In this document: in pieces, positions 9,427 to 17,194 of the stretch | Position numbering within the stretch: position 1 is the first letter of the stretch | Layout of the letters: every line of letters starts with the position of its first letter | Source: a virus | DNA: 30,031 nt | Strand: one strand, 5' to 3' | Virus record (IMG/VR): IMGVR_UViG_3300021335_000063 | Coordinates: 1-30,031 of that record | Position numbers and translations under genes: made by a program | The notes under the pieces: generated by a model | What the model saw: only the letters and a program-made list of their open reading frames with translations | Database searches by the model: none | What the model was told of the DNA's origin: nothing

Positions 9427-9427
9427 T

Positions 9428-10102
9428 ATGGCAGTCGCACCACTTAATAAATTTATCACTATCGCAGTTCCAGTAGCACCGGGGGAACAAACTGTTTATA
9501 CCGCCCCTACTGGTGTTTCTTCCATTGTTCTTTATGCTTCTGTAGCAAATGTTGGGATAGGAAATACATACCCAACCGTAACTTTCACTCACAGAAGAAA
9601 GAGTACAGCATCTAAAACTTCCGGAAATACGAGAAATATAAGAGTTATCAAAGACGCAGAAATTCCTCCAAATGATTCTTTAGTAATTATTGACGGCAGA
9701 TTGGTATTGGAAAGATCTGCACTTATTCAAGATTCTGTTATTATTCAAGGAACTCAAAGTGGAATAGTTGCTGTAAGCACAGCACAATATGACAATGTTA
9801 CCGGTATCACAACTATAGAAACAGCATCACCTCATGGATTTGATGTTGGTGATGAGGTAACTATGAGTGGATTAGCATTTACCTGTGGTTCATACACGGG
9901 TGGTCTTACAACGTCAATATTTCCAGCACCACAGCAATCATTCGTTGTTGACAGTATAGATGGTCCTGTAGGAACATCTCTCACATTTACCACCAATTCT
10001 GGTGTAGTTGCAGGTATTGCACACACTTACATAGGTGGAGGACAAGTTGCTCCATTACAAATGGAGTTAATTATGAGTATCTTGGAAAATAGCACGACAT
10101 AA
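9428..10102 (+). CDS. small virion structural protein (unknown fold)
   Basis: This 224-aa protein starts one base after the previous stop and ends three bases before the next gene, inside the tail structural operon. Its N-terminal half is beta-rich and hydrophobic (APGEQTVYTAPTGVSSIVLYA, then PTVTFTHRRKS), resembling a capping or adhesion beta-sandwich. Residues ~125-150 contain SPHGFDVGDEVTMSGL, one example of the PHG(L/F)-xx-G module that recurs in the 1724-aa fibre. No catalytic motif, signal peptide or membrane segment is visible. A baseplate or fibre-connector role is inferred from its neighbours only. Confidence 0.6.
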   Translation: MAVAPLNKFITIAVPVAPGEQTVYTAPTGVSSIVLYASVANVGIGNTYPTVTFTHRRKSTASKTSGNTRNIRVIKDAEIPPNDSLVIIDGRLVLERSALIQDSVIIQGTQSGIVAVSTAQYDNVTGITTIETASPHGFDVGDEVTMSGLAFTCGSYTGGLTTSIFPAPQQSFVVDSIDGPVGTSLTFTTNSGVVAGIAHTYIGGGQVAPLQMELIMSILENSTT

Positions 10103-10105
10103 TTT

Positions 10106-13100
10106 ATGGCTAAGTATATTTCTGGTCGTTCTAAACTGACCGCACAAACGGGATTAACGTCGGATAGATATAGGTACTTATCAGTTAGTGAATCTGAACC
10201 AAACCTTGGTGATCCATTAGTTGGACCTTCTTCATATTTGGGAAATCCACCACCACCAGGTAATCAATATATTGTTATTGGTGTTGATGGATATCCCGGA
10301 GAAAGATATTGGATTCCAAATCAAGGTGGAATTATTCCAGGTTCTATCACTATTTTTGATGAAGGTGTGCAGGTAGGAGGTTTAAGTAGCACAACTCAAC
10401 TAGATTTTATTGGCAATTCTGTAGTTGCAGAAGGTATTGGAGGAATAAATCCTGGATATGCAGTAACTATTACCATCAGTCCTCCTGGAAATGATAAGGA
10501 AGTCTTATTTAAGAATTCTGGAGACTTTGCGACAGATACGAGATTTACATTTGATGATGGATTACTTGCTGCTGGAGATAGAATCACCGTAGGTACTGGC
10601 GGTACAGTAATTACTACTACTCTAGGAATAGGATCGGTTGGCATAGGAACAACAGATCCAACGGCAAAATTACATTTACAGGGTGATCTTAGACTTACTG
10701 GTACAATTTATGATTCCAATAATCAACCAGGAAATACTGGAAATTTGTTGATAAAAACAGCAACTGATGGAATCCTTTGGGTAACACCTAATTCAGTTCA
10801 AGCAGGTGCTGGTGGAACTATAGGGCAAATGCAGTATCATAACACTGCTGGTTTAGTAGATGGTGCAGACAATTTCTATTTTGATTATATAAACAGTCGT
10901 GTTGGTATTGGAAGCACACAACCAACACAGTTACTTGATGTCTTAGGAGTTTCTACATTCATTGGTGGAGTCTTTATTGATAGACTCAATGTAAGTGGTA
11001 TAACTACACTCAATAGTCTTAACATCAATACGCAAGGAATAGGTGAAGGTGATCTTGGAAGTAATGGTGGTGGAGATGGTGTATTTGGAATTTATAATAC
11101 CACAAACAATGGAACAGTAACATTCAATGTTAAGTCTCTTGGGGGAGTATATAATGATATCCTTACTCTAATAAGTGACACTGCAACAGTTGATGGAAAA
11201 TTAGATGTAACTGACGATGCAACTTTCGATAAGAAAATTACTACGGCAGATTTAGAAGTAACTGGAATTGCCACATTAAGCACTCTTGATTTGGATGAAC
11301 TGCAACTTCTAAATTTAGAAGTTAGCGGAATATCAACTCTTGCTAGTATTAAAATAGAAGGAAGTACTATTTTCACAAATAGTGGTACTTTATTCCTTGA
11401 TAGTCAGGGAAATTCTGTTCAGGTCGCATCAAGTGACAGATTGGTTATCAATAATGTAACAGAATCAACATCAAAAGATAATGGGGCTTTAACAGTAGAG
11501 GGTGGAGTAGGAATAGAGAAAAAATTATATGTTGGAGGTGAAACTTCTTTAGCAACCCAAGGAGGAATTACCACCACTGGTGGAGATTTATATGTTGGTG
11601 GAGATTTATACGTATTCGATGACATTGTTTTTGATGATTTGACGGCAAACACTGGCGATTTTGCCGAATATTTAGAAACACAAGATTTTAATGCTCTTGG
11701 AATTTCGACACTGAATAAACTAAATGTAACTGGTATTTCAACATTTGGTTCTGATTTAGACATTAATGCATCAGTTGATATTTCTTCTACATTAACTATT
11801 GGTGGATTACTATCTGCTAATGGGGATGTAAATCTTGGAAACGCAGCAACAGATACGGTCACATTTACCGCTAGAGTTGATAGCAATTTATTACCATCAA
11901 CGAATGGAACACTGGATTTAGGTGGTACATCAAATAGATGGAATAATGTATATGCAAATACATTTAATGGATCTTTTGTTGGTAATGCTGATACAGCCAC
12001 CGCACTAGAGACCGCTAGAGATTTTAGTATTTCTGGGGACGGAACTGCTGGTCCAGTATCTTTTGATGGAACTGCTGATGTAGATCTAGCACTAACTCTT
12101 GCAAATACTGGTGTTGTTGCAGGTTCTTATGGATCTTCTACACAAGTAGCAACATTTACTGTTGATTCTAAAGGAAGATTGACTGCTGCATCTAATACAA
12201 GTATAGATTTTGGAAATGCAACTGTTCTCAATGCAGACAATATACTAACTCAGTCATCATCTAGTTCTTCTACACATTACCTAACATTTGTTGACTCGAA
12301 TAACTCACCAGCAGCATATGAGACTGTCTATACTGATTCTTCAATATCATTTACACCATCATCAGATTTATTGAGTCTGACTGGTGGAATTACTATTGGT
12401 GGGTTACTGTCTGCTAATGGAAATGTAGATCTTGGTAATCAAATAACGGATACTATATCATTTATTGGTAGGGTAGACACTAACTTATTACCATCAACGA
12501 ATGGAACACTAGATTTAGGTGGTTCATCAAACAAATGGGATAATGTGTATGCAAATACTTTCGTAGGTGCAATTACTGGTAATGCTGATACAGCCACCGC
12601 ACTAGAGACTGCTAGAGATTTTAGTATTTCTGGGGACGGAAGTGCTGGTCCAGTATCTTTTGATGGAACTGCTGATGTAGATCTAGCACTAACTCTGGCG
12701 AGTACTGGTGTCACCGCTGGATCATATGGATCTTCTACACAAGTAGCAACATTTACTGTTGATTCTAAAGGAAGATTGACTGCTGCATCTAATACTTCAA
12801 TTAATTTCTCTACCGCTACTGTAGCACAAGCAGATGCAGTTAGAACTCAATCATCATCCACTAATGCTACGCATTACCTAACATTTGTTGACTCGAATAA
12901 CTCACCAGCAGCATATGAAAATGTGTATACTGATGCTGGAATCATATACAACCCATCTACAAATTCATTGACTATTGGTGGAAATTTGACAGTTAATGGT
13001 AACACAGACTTGGGAAATGCAACAACAGATACGGTTACATTTACCGCTAGAGTTGATAGCAATTTATTACCATCAACGAATGGAACACTGGATTTAGGTG

Positions 13101-14596
13101 GTTCATCAAACAAATGGGATAATGTGTATGCAAATACTTTCGTAGGTGCAATTATTGGTAATGCTGACACAGCCACGAATCTTGCGGGTGGTGCAGCGGG
13201 AAGTATTCCTTATCAAACGGCAGCAAATACAACAACTTTCTTAGCAGAGCCAAATGTAACCGGTCGTGTTCTTACTTACAACAATACCACAAATGCTCCA
13301 CAATGGAGCGATCTTACAAATCTGCCTGGTGCTGGATATACTTTACAAGCAATAGACAGTGGAACTAATGCTATTCTAAGATTGAGCGATGGTAGCACGA
13401 ATGATGATGTCACAATCACCGCAGGTTCTAATATTCAAATTGATCCAGTATCATCTAGTGGATTTACTATTTCTGCTGTTGCTGGTGCTGGATTAGCACC
13501 AGACTCCACTATCTCAGATTTAATTAATGTAAGTGGTGGAACTATTTCTGCTGATGATGCTGGTGCAGATAGAATATGGTTCTGGGATGATAGCGCGTCA
13601 AAAGCCACTCATCTGGCAGTAGGCACTGGATTACAAATTTCTGGAACTACATTAAGTGCTACCAGTACGGCAGGTAAAACCTATGAATTTACTGCATCTC
13701 AATCTGGTGGAACTAATGATAATCCATTTTTGAGATTGAGAGATACTACCACTCCCCTAAATGATGACGTTCAACTTGTTGGTGGATCTAATGTTACCAT
13801 AACACGAAATAGTAATTCACAGATTACTATTGATGTTGCTGGCGATGGCGGCGGCGGAATCTTATCGGATGTAGATGTTGTACAAGAGAACTATGGATGT
13901 ACAAATCCAATAACTACTAATGTTAATGCTGGAACTGCAACAATTACAATTGGTGAAGATAGTAATGCTTATGGTACTCGTTATGTGCAAGCGACTGAAC
14001 CAACGGGTATTTGTGACGGTGATATTTGGTATGATACTTCTGATGCAGCAGGAGGTGGAGGAGGAAGTGGTAATCCAGCAGGAACTGTAATTTATAGTGC
14101 TTCTAGTACCGTTCCTGATGGATATATCAAGGCAAATGGCGCTTCTTTAAATACAACAACGTATGCCGATTTATTTGCCGCCATTGGGTATACTTATGGT
14201 GGTTCTGGATCTTCATTTAACGTTCCTGATCTTCGTGGTGAGTTTATTAGAGGTTGGGATGATGGTCGCGGAGCTGACTTGAACCAAACATATAGTGCAG
14301 ATGGCGGAGGAAGCAACGTTAACGTCACTGTTAGTTCTTCTACAAGATCTATTGGTTCATTTCAAAGTTGGTCAGTTCAGAATATGACTGGTAGAGCAGT
14401 CAGATTTAATTACAATCTTGGAGTTATTTCGCCAACTCCAAGTGTATTTGGTGTTTGGAACTCTAATGGAAGTGAAAGAACTGATGGTGGTGGAAACAAT
14501 GCATTTGGACTTTCCTTTAACTCTGCTCGTCAAGTAAACTCTTCTAATGAGACTCGTCCCCGCAACGTAGCACTTCTTGCACTCATTAAATATTAA
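10106..14596 (+). CDS. giant tail fibre protein with repeated shaft modules and C-terminal tail-collar domain
   Basis: This 1496-aa protein looks like a host-recognition fibre. The N-terminal ~560 residues alternate VGIGTTDPTAKLHLQGD-type motifs, GVSTF/GISTL strands and a GALTVEGGVGIEKKLYVGG module. Residues ~566-1024 hold three long repeats (see the repeat feature at 11801). Residues ~1120-1290 are beta-rich (ILRLSDGSTNDDVTI, PFLRLRDTTTPLNDDV). Residues ~1321-1393 match a phage tail collar domain: AGTVIYSASSTVPDGYIKAN, FAAIGYTYGG, FNVPDLRGEFIRGWDDGRG. The protein ends ETRPRNVALLALIKY, the usual end of collar fibres. It is followed by a Tfa-like gene and a second collar protein, as expected for a fibre locus. 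Binding to the cyanobacterial surface is inferred. Confidence 0.8.
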   Translation: MAKYISGRSKLTAQTGLTSDRYRYLSVSESEPNLGDPLVGPSSYLGNPPPPGNQYIVIGVDGYPGERYWIPNQGGIIPGSITIFDEGVQVGGLSSTTQLDFIGNSVVAEGIGGINPGYAVTITISPPGNDKEVLFKNSGDFATDTRFTFDDGLLAAGDRITVGTGGTVITTTLGIGSVGIGTTDPTAKLHLQGDLRLTGTIYDSNNQPGNTGNLLIKTATDGILWVTPNSVQAGAGGTIGQMQYHNTAGLVDGADNFYFDYINSRVGIGSTQPTQLLDVLGVSTFIGGVFIDRLNVSGITTLNSLNINTQGIGEGDLGSNGGGDGVFGIYNTTNNGTVTFNVKSLGGVYNDILTLISDTATVDGKLDVTDDATFDKKITTADLEVTGIATLSTLDLDELQLLNLEVSGISTLASIKIEGSTIFTNSGTLFLDSQGNSVQVASSDRLVINNVTESTSKDNGALTVEGGVGIEKKLYVGGETSLATQGGITTTGGDLYVGGDLYVFDDIVFDDLTANTGDFAEYLETQDFNALGISTLNKLNVTGISTFGSDLDINASVDISSTLTIGGLLSANGDVNLGNAATDTVTFTARVDSNLLPSTNGTLDLGGTSNRWNNVYANTFNGSFVGNADTATALETARDFSISGDGTAGPVSFDGTADVDLALTLANTGVVAGSYGSSTQVATFTVDSKGRLTAASNTSIDFGNATVLNADNILTQSSSSSSTHYLTFVDSNNSPAAYETVYTDSSISFTPSSDLLSLTGGITIGGLLSANGNVDLGNQITDTISFIGRVDTNLLPSTNGTLDLGGSSNKWDNVYANTFVGAITGNADTATALETARDFSISGDGSAGPVSFDGTADVDLALTLASTGVTAGSYGSSTQVATFTVDSKGRLTAASNTSINFSTATVAQADAVRTQSSSTNATHYLTFVDSNNSPAAYENVYTDAGIIYNPSTNSLTIGGNLTVNGNTDLGNATTDTVTFTARVDSNLLPSTNGTLDLGGSSNKWDNVYANTFVGAIIGNADTATNLAGGAAGSIPYQTAANTTTFLAEPNVTGRVLTYNNTTNAPQWSDLTNLPGAGYTLQAIDSGTNAILRLSDGSTNDDVTITAGSNIQIDPVSSSGFTISAVAGAGLAPDSTISDLINVSGGTISADDAGADRIWFWDDSASKATHLAVGTGLQISGTTLSATSTAGKTYEFTASQSGGTNDNPFLRLRDTTTPLNDDVQLVGGSNVTITRNSNSQITIDVAGDGGGGILSDVDVVQENYGCTNPITTNVNAGTATITIGEDSNAYGTRYVQATEPTGICDGDIWYDTSDAAGGGGGSGNPAGTVIYSASSTVPDGYIKANGASLNTTTYADLFAAIGYTYGGSGSSFNVPDLRGEFIRGWDDGRGADLNQTYSADGGGSNVNVTVSSSTRSIGSFQSWSVQNMTGRAVRFNYNLGVISPTPSVFGVWNSNGSERTDGGGNNAFGLSFNSARQVNSSNETRPRNVALLALIKY
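11801..13176 (+). repeat. three long coding repeats in the 1496-aa fibre (third one partial)
   Basis: Unit 1 covers 11801-12397 (199 codons), unit 2 covers 12398-12976 (193 codons), and a partial unit 3 covers 12977-13176. Each contains LLPSTNGTLDLGG, NNVYANTF or DNVYANTF, and GNADTAT. Units 1 and 2 also share ARDFSISGDG, STQVATFTVDSKGRLTAAS and HYLTFVDSNNSPAAYE. Long stretches are identical or nearly so at the DNA level, for example around 12007-12090 and 12604-12690. Unit 3 starts like unit 1 and then switches to the unit 2 version. Confidence 0.9.
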
Positions 14597-14598
14597 AC

Positions 14599-14606
14599 CA
14601 TAAATA
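14599..14606 (+). promoter_or_regulatory. putative T4-type late promoter (CATAAATA)
   Basis: CATAAATA lies 22 bases upstream of the ATG at 14629 in an A/T-rich gap after the long fibre gene. It matches the NATAAATA late motif of T4-like phages, read by polymerase carrying the phage late sigma factor. A motif this short and A/T-rich can arise by chance, and one also occurs inside coding sequence at 5824, so the intergenic position is the main support. Confidence 0.5.
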
Positions 14607-14628
14607 AAAAAAATGTATTTTATTAATA

Positions 14629-15054
14629 ATGAAAATTTATAACTACCATCCAGATTATTCTTATTTTATTTCTGAAGATGTTGCAGATCCATCTCCATTG
14701 GAACCAGGTGCCTGGTTGATTCCTGCACACGCAACTACTGTAGAACCACCAACTGTAAATAATGGTGAAATTACGATATTTGATGGAACTTCATGGAGTG
14801 TTATTGAAGATAAACGAGGAGTTTATTATCCTTATGAATTCCCAGAACCAGAAGTTAATAATAATCCATTAGAAGCACCCTTAAATTCTACCAGAGAAGT
14901 ACCACCAATAATTACAGAAAATCAAACTTTATCTTGGAATGATGGTTGGGTTGTTGAGGATCTTCCCCCTCAACCAGAATTGACACCAGAAGAAAAATTG
15001 GCAAATGCAGGTTTAAGCATTGAAGAACTTAAATTACTTTTAGGAATTAGTTAG
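14629..15054 (+). CDS. tail fibre assembly (Tfa-like) protein
   Basis: This 141-aa protein has the layout of phage tail fibre assembly/attachment proteins. The N-terminal part (YNYHPDYSYFISEDVADPSP, then LEPGAWLIPAHATTVEPP) resembles the substrate-facing part of Tfa-type chaperones. A middle W-containing part (ITIFDGTSWSVIEDKRG) follows. The end, LTPEEKLANAGLSIEELKLLLG, is the small helical signature common in these proteins. Its location just after the 1496-aa collar fibre and before a second collar protein fits a helper that folds or caps a fibre. It may stay on the fibre tip rather than act only as a chaperone. A late promoter motif lies upstream. Confidence 0.6.
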   Translation: MKIYNYHPDYSYFISEDVADPSPLEPGAWLIPAHATTVEPPTVNNGEITIFDGTSWSVIEDKRGVYYPYEFPEPEVNNNPLEAPLNSTREVPPIITENQTLSWNDGWVVEDLPPQPELTPEEKLANAGLSIEELKLLLGIS

Positions 15055-15062
15055 TATATCTT

Positions 15063-15533
15063 ATGGCAATAAAAATAAGAGATGGCGGTGCTTGGGTAGA
15101 TGTTGGTGGTGGTGGTGGTGATGGAATCGTACCTTCTGGCGGCATTATTATGTGGTCTGGTGCTGTTTCAGCAATTCCATCTGGCTGGGTTCTTTGTAAT
15201 GGTAGCAATGGCACCCCAGATTTAAGAAGTAGGTTTGTTGTTGGTGCTAGTGGTGATGGTTCTAATAATGTAACATTTGACGCAAATACTGGTGCCGTTA
15301 GTAGCAATTATTCAGTTGGTGCTACTGGTGGTTCAGTTGCTCACCAGTTGACTGAGGAAGAAATGCCATCTCACAGTCACCCATATGCTGCTAACAGAGG
15401 TGGATCTGACTATGGATGCTGTAATCCGGCAAACGGTTCTCCAAGTAATGGTACAACAAGTGCAACAGGTGGAGATGACTACCACGAAAACAGACCTCCA
15501 TACTATGCTCTTGCATTTATCATGAAAACTTGA
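15063..15533 (+). CDS. short tail-collar fibre protein (gp12-like C-terminal module)
   Basis: This 156-aa protein has a short Gly-rich N-terminus (WVDVGGGGGDG), then a collar motif at residues ~24-62: PSGGIIMWSGAVSAIPSGWV, LCNGSNGTPDLRSRFVVGA. MPSHSHPY follows at residues 101-108, and the protein ends NRPPYYALAFIMKT. In T4 gp12 an H-x-H pair from each of three chains binds a central metal ion. H104 and H106 here could do the same. T4 gp12 is 527 aa, so this is a much smaller protein and may be a fibre tip that caps another fibre. The CysCys pair near residues 119-120 is unusual for this family. Confidence 0.7.
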   Translation: MAIKIRDGGAWVDVGGGGGDGIVPSGGIIMWSGAVSAIPSGWVLCNGSNGTPDLRSRFVVGASGDGSNNVTFDANTGAVSSNYSVGATGGSVAHQLTEEEMPSHSHPYAANRGGSDYGCCNPANGSPSNGTTSATGGDDYHENRPPYYALAFIMKT

Positions 15534-15548
15534 TATAATTGACTTTTT

Positions 15549-16178
15549 ATGGCAGGACTTTGTTGTTGGCAAGTAACTAAATTGCCTGTTGGTATGATAA
15601 AAATTTTAGAAGATGATATAAGTATATTTGATTATAATATGCAAGATTCTGAAGTACCTACGAATGACAGAACTAAAGGAATTAATAGATCTTTAAGAAA
15701 TAGTAAGAATGCTTGGATACCAACAGAACATTGGATTTCTGGATGGTTGTGGTATTATATTTCTAAGGTTAATAGGGAAAATTTTCGTTATAACATAACT
15801 GATATTGATAATGGGCAAATTCAATACACACACTACATTGAAGGAGATTATTATCATTGGCACCAAGATGGTGATATAAATTCTTTTTATAGTCCAAGAC
15901 AAGTTGTATCATCTACTACTAACTCTTATAATGATCAAGTTATGTTAGATGGTGAATATGTGAGAAAACTATCATTTACTCTTCAACTTTCTGAGGAATC
16001 GGACTATGAGGGTGGAGATGTACAATTTTTAGATAATAGTGGAGGGACATTTTTTGCACCAAAGCAAAGGGGAACATTAATAGTTTTTGATTCTAGAGTT
16101 AGACATAGAGTTAGAAAAATTAAGAGTGGAGTAAGAAAAAGTCTTGTTGGATGGATAGTTGGTCCGAGATGGAACTAA
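15549..16178 (+). CDS. 2-oxoglutarate/Fe(II)-dependent oxygenase (prolyl-hydroxylase-like)
   Basis: This 209-aa protein carries the iron-binding facial triad of 2OG-Fe(II) oxygenases. HxD is at H105-D107 (YYHWHQDGD), the distal His is H186 (VFDSRVRHRVRKI), and R196 in GVRKSLVGWIVGP is the likely 2-oxoglutarate-binding Arg. The region GGDVQFL and GTLIVFDSRV between them is the usual beta-strand context. Enzymes of this group hydroxylate proteins, nucleic acids or small molecules. The substrate cannot be read from sequence. Its place inside the tail fibre operon, rather than among metabolic genes, suggests a virion protein substrate, but this is inference. A sigma70-like match (TTGCAT, 17 bases, TATAAT at 15511-15539) overlaps the end of the previous gene. 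I do not accept it as a promoter. Confidence 0.85.
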   Translation: MAGLCCWQVTKLPVGMIKILEDDISIFDYNMQDSEVPTNDRTKGINRSLRNSKNAWIPTEHWISGWLWYYISKVNRENFRYNITDIDNGQIQYTHYIEGDYYHWHQDGDINSFYSPRQVVSSTTNSYNDQVMLDGEYVRKLSFTLQLSEESDYEGGDVQFLDNSGGTFFAPKQRGTLIVFDSRVRHRVRKIKSGVRKSLVGWIVGPRWN

Positions 16179-16181
16179 ATA
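16174..16181 (+). promoter_or_regulatory. possible degenerate late promoter (ACTAAATA)
   Basis: ACTAAATA overlaps the stop codon of the oxygenase and lies 20 bases before the ATG at 16202. It differs from the NATAAATA late motif by one base. Support is positional only. Confidence 0.3.
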
Positions 16182-16201
16182 CAAAAAATACTTGATTTGA
16201 A

Positions 16202-16633
16202 ATGGACTATACAGTTTTAGAAGTTTCTGCTGGTTGTATACAGGTACAATATTCGGATGGTACAAAACAGCTAGTTTATATTCCTAACGGATCGACATTA
16301 GAAGATATTGATGACTGTGTATCTTGGCATGATCCAGATTTCACTTCACCACAAGGTGAAGTTCCAAATATTGATGTGGGTGTTACACGAACTTCTGTTA
16401 GAAAAGATATAGTTACTCAAGGAAATTACTCAACTACTTTTCCAAGATATGTTGATATTTCTGCAATTGCAACTTATTATTCTCAGAGGGGAGATGATCG
16501 TATCAAAGATGCATTAGACGCAAGAATAGAAAGTTTTGTTTCAGATGTGGATTTTTCTATTGATACAATATTAAATGATATTGAGTTTCATTCTGTTGAT
16601 ATTGTAAATCAAGCAGAATCCGAATTGAGTTGA
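16202..16633 (+). CDS. hypothetical protein, possibly virion-associated
   Basis: I do not recognise this 143-aa protein. Its first 45 residues are beta-prone (YTVLEVSAGCIQVQYSDGTK, QLVYIPNGSTLEDID) and look like a small barrel. The second half is acidic and helix-prone (DDRIKDALDARIESFVSD), then IDTILNDIEFHSVDIVNQAE. No catalytic motif, signal peptide or membrane helix is seen. It follows the oxygenase with a 23-base gap and is the last gene before the early-type island at 16674, so it probably belongs to the late cluster. It is too acidic and small for a fibre itself. A connector or oxygenase-partner role is only a guess. Confidence 0.6.
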   Translation: MDYTVLEVSAGCIQVQYSDGTKQLVYIPNGSTLEDIDDCVSWHDPDFTSPQGEVPNIDVGVTRTSVRKDIVTQGNYSTTFPRYVDISAIATYYSQRGDDRIKDALDARIESFVSDVDFSIDTILNDIEFHSVDIVNQAESELS

Positions 16634-16673
16634 GATATCTGACGATAAAGATGTTTAATTCCGTATTGTCTCC

Positions 16674-16702
16674 TTGACACCTGACCCCAGATGCCCTATA
16701 AT
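16674..16702 (+). promoter_or_regulatory. consensus sigma70 promoter (TTGACA-17-TATAAT)
   Basis: A perfect -35 TTGACA (16674-16679), a 17-base spacer and a perfect -10 TATAAT (16697-16702) lie 25 bases before the ATG at 16728. This is the strongest promoter match in the window and is of the host sigma70 type. It sits between late fibre genes and presumably drives the small ORF, the antitoxin-like gene and perhaps the tRNAs early in infection. Confidence 0.85.
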
Positions 16703-16709
16703 ACTGGGG
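16685..16709. promoter_or_regulatory. inverted repeat CCCCAG/CTGGGG spanning the -10 box
   Basis: CCCCAG (16685-16690) and CTGGGG (16704-16709) form a perfect 6-bp inverted repeat separated by 13 bases. It is centred on the first base of TATAAT, and the right arm reaches the expected start of transcription. A dyad in this place is typical of a repressor operator, possibly recognised by the antitoxin-like protein of the same operon. That link is inference. Confidence 0.4.
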
Positions 16710-16727
16710 TAATCAACGGAACACCCA

Positions 16728-16934
16728 ATGGGCACCGCACAAGAATCTGTTCTCGGCATCGTTATTGACGTTTGCACCCGCTCCTTCCTTCTGCTCAGCG
16801 ATGAGGGTAATGAAAAGATGGTAAACTGTGATACCGTCCAAGAGTTTATGAATGTCCTGGAAGTTGTGACTGCTAACCTTAATGAAGACCAGATTGAGTA
16901 TGCTGACCTTGCTATTCAGGGAGAAGAGTATTGA
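16728..16934 (+). CDS. hypothetical small acidic early protein
   Basis: I do not recognise this 68-aa protein. It is acidic (pattern LSDEGNEKMVNCDTVQEF, then LNEDQIEYADLAIQGEEY) with a beta-prone N-terminal third and a helix-prone remainder. The start is supported by GGAA (16718-16721) six bases before ATG and by the consensus promoter just upstream. Its stop TGA overlaps the ATG of the following Phd/YefM-like gene by one base, so the two are translationally coupled. The coupled pair recalls toxin-antitoxin operons, but the protein has no RelE, Doc or PIN-like motif and is acidic, so I do not call it a toxin. Its G/C content is visibly higher than that of the fibre genes around it. Confidence 0.65.
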   Translation: MGTAQESVLGIVIDVCTRSFLLLSDEGNEKMVNCDTVQEFMNVLEVVTANLNEDQIEYADLAIQGEEY

Positions 16935-17107
16935 TGGAAGTATTTACGATTAAGGAATGGGAAGACAACTTTGATTCCCTCCTTGAGAGGGTAGAAAATG
17001 GAGAGCATATAGGTATTATGGGAGATGATGGTAAAGCAGCAGTTATGATACCAGCAGATGATGAACTTCTCCGAATATACACGGAGAATAATAACGAAGC
17101 ATCGTAG
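16934..17107 (+). CDS. Phd/YefM-like antitoxin family protein (orphan)
   Basis: This is a 57-aa ORF running from the ATG at 16934 to the TAG at 17105. The sequence VFTIKEWEDNFDSLLERVEN, GEHIGIMGDDGKAAVMIPAD follows the Phd/YefM N-terminal pattern of a short strand, a helix ending in E-R-V-E-N-G, a strand, and G-K-A-A-V. Phd/YefM proteins bind operator DNA and neutralise a partner toxin through a C-terminal segment. This one is short (usual length about 75-90 aa), so the toxin-binding tail is reduced to about 15 residues. No toxin gene follows, because tRNA-Ile starts 11 bases later. It overlaps the previous stop by one base (TGATG). It may act as a decoy antitoxin or as an autoregulator of this operon; both are inference. 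Confidence 0.65.
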   Translation: MEVFTIKEWEDNFDSLLERVENGEHIGIMGDDGKAAVMIPADDELLRIYTENNNEAS

Positions 17108-17118
17108 TTCATCATCAC

Positions 17119-17190
17119 GGGAGTATAGCTTAATGGTTAGAGCGCCCTGCTTATAACGGGGTAGTCTGGGTTCAACTCCCAGTACTCCTA
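17119..17190 (+). tRNA. trnI: tRNA-Ile (anticodon TAT)
   Basis: The cloverleaf is complete: acceptor GGGAGTA/TACTCCT (pair 1-72 is G-U), D-stem GCTT/GAGC, anticodon stem CCCTG/CGGGG (one T-G pair) with loop CTTATAA, and T-stem CTGGG/CCCAG with loop TTCAACT. Discriminator A is at 17190 and CCA is not encoded. The anticodon TAT reads ATA directly. Bacteria usually read ATA with a lysidine-modified CAT tRNA, so this phage tRNA would support its A/T-rich codon use. Confidence 0.9.
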
Positions 17191-17194
17191 TCGT

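Noticed and set aside
15511-15539. TTGCAT-17-TATAAT, a sigma70-like promoter match before the oxygenase
   Set aside because: It lies inside the collar gene end, the predicted start would fall about three bases before the ATG, and the neighbours are late genes. A/T-rich sequence makes such matches common.
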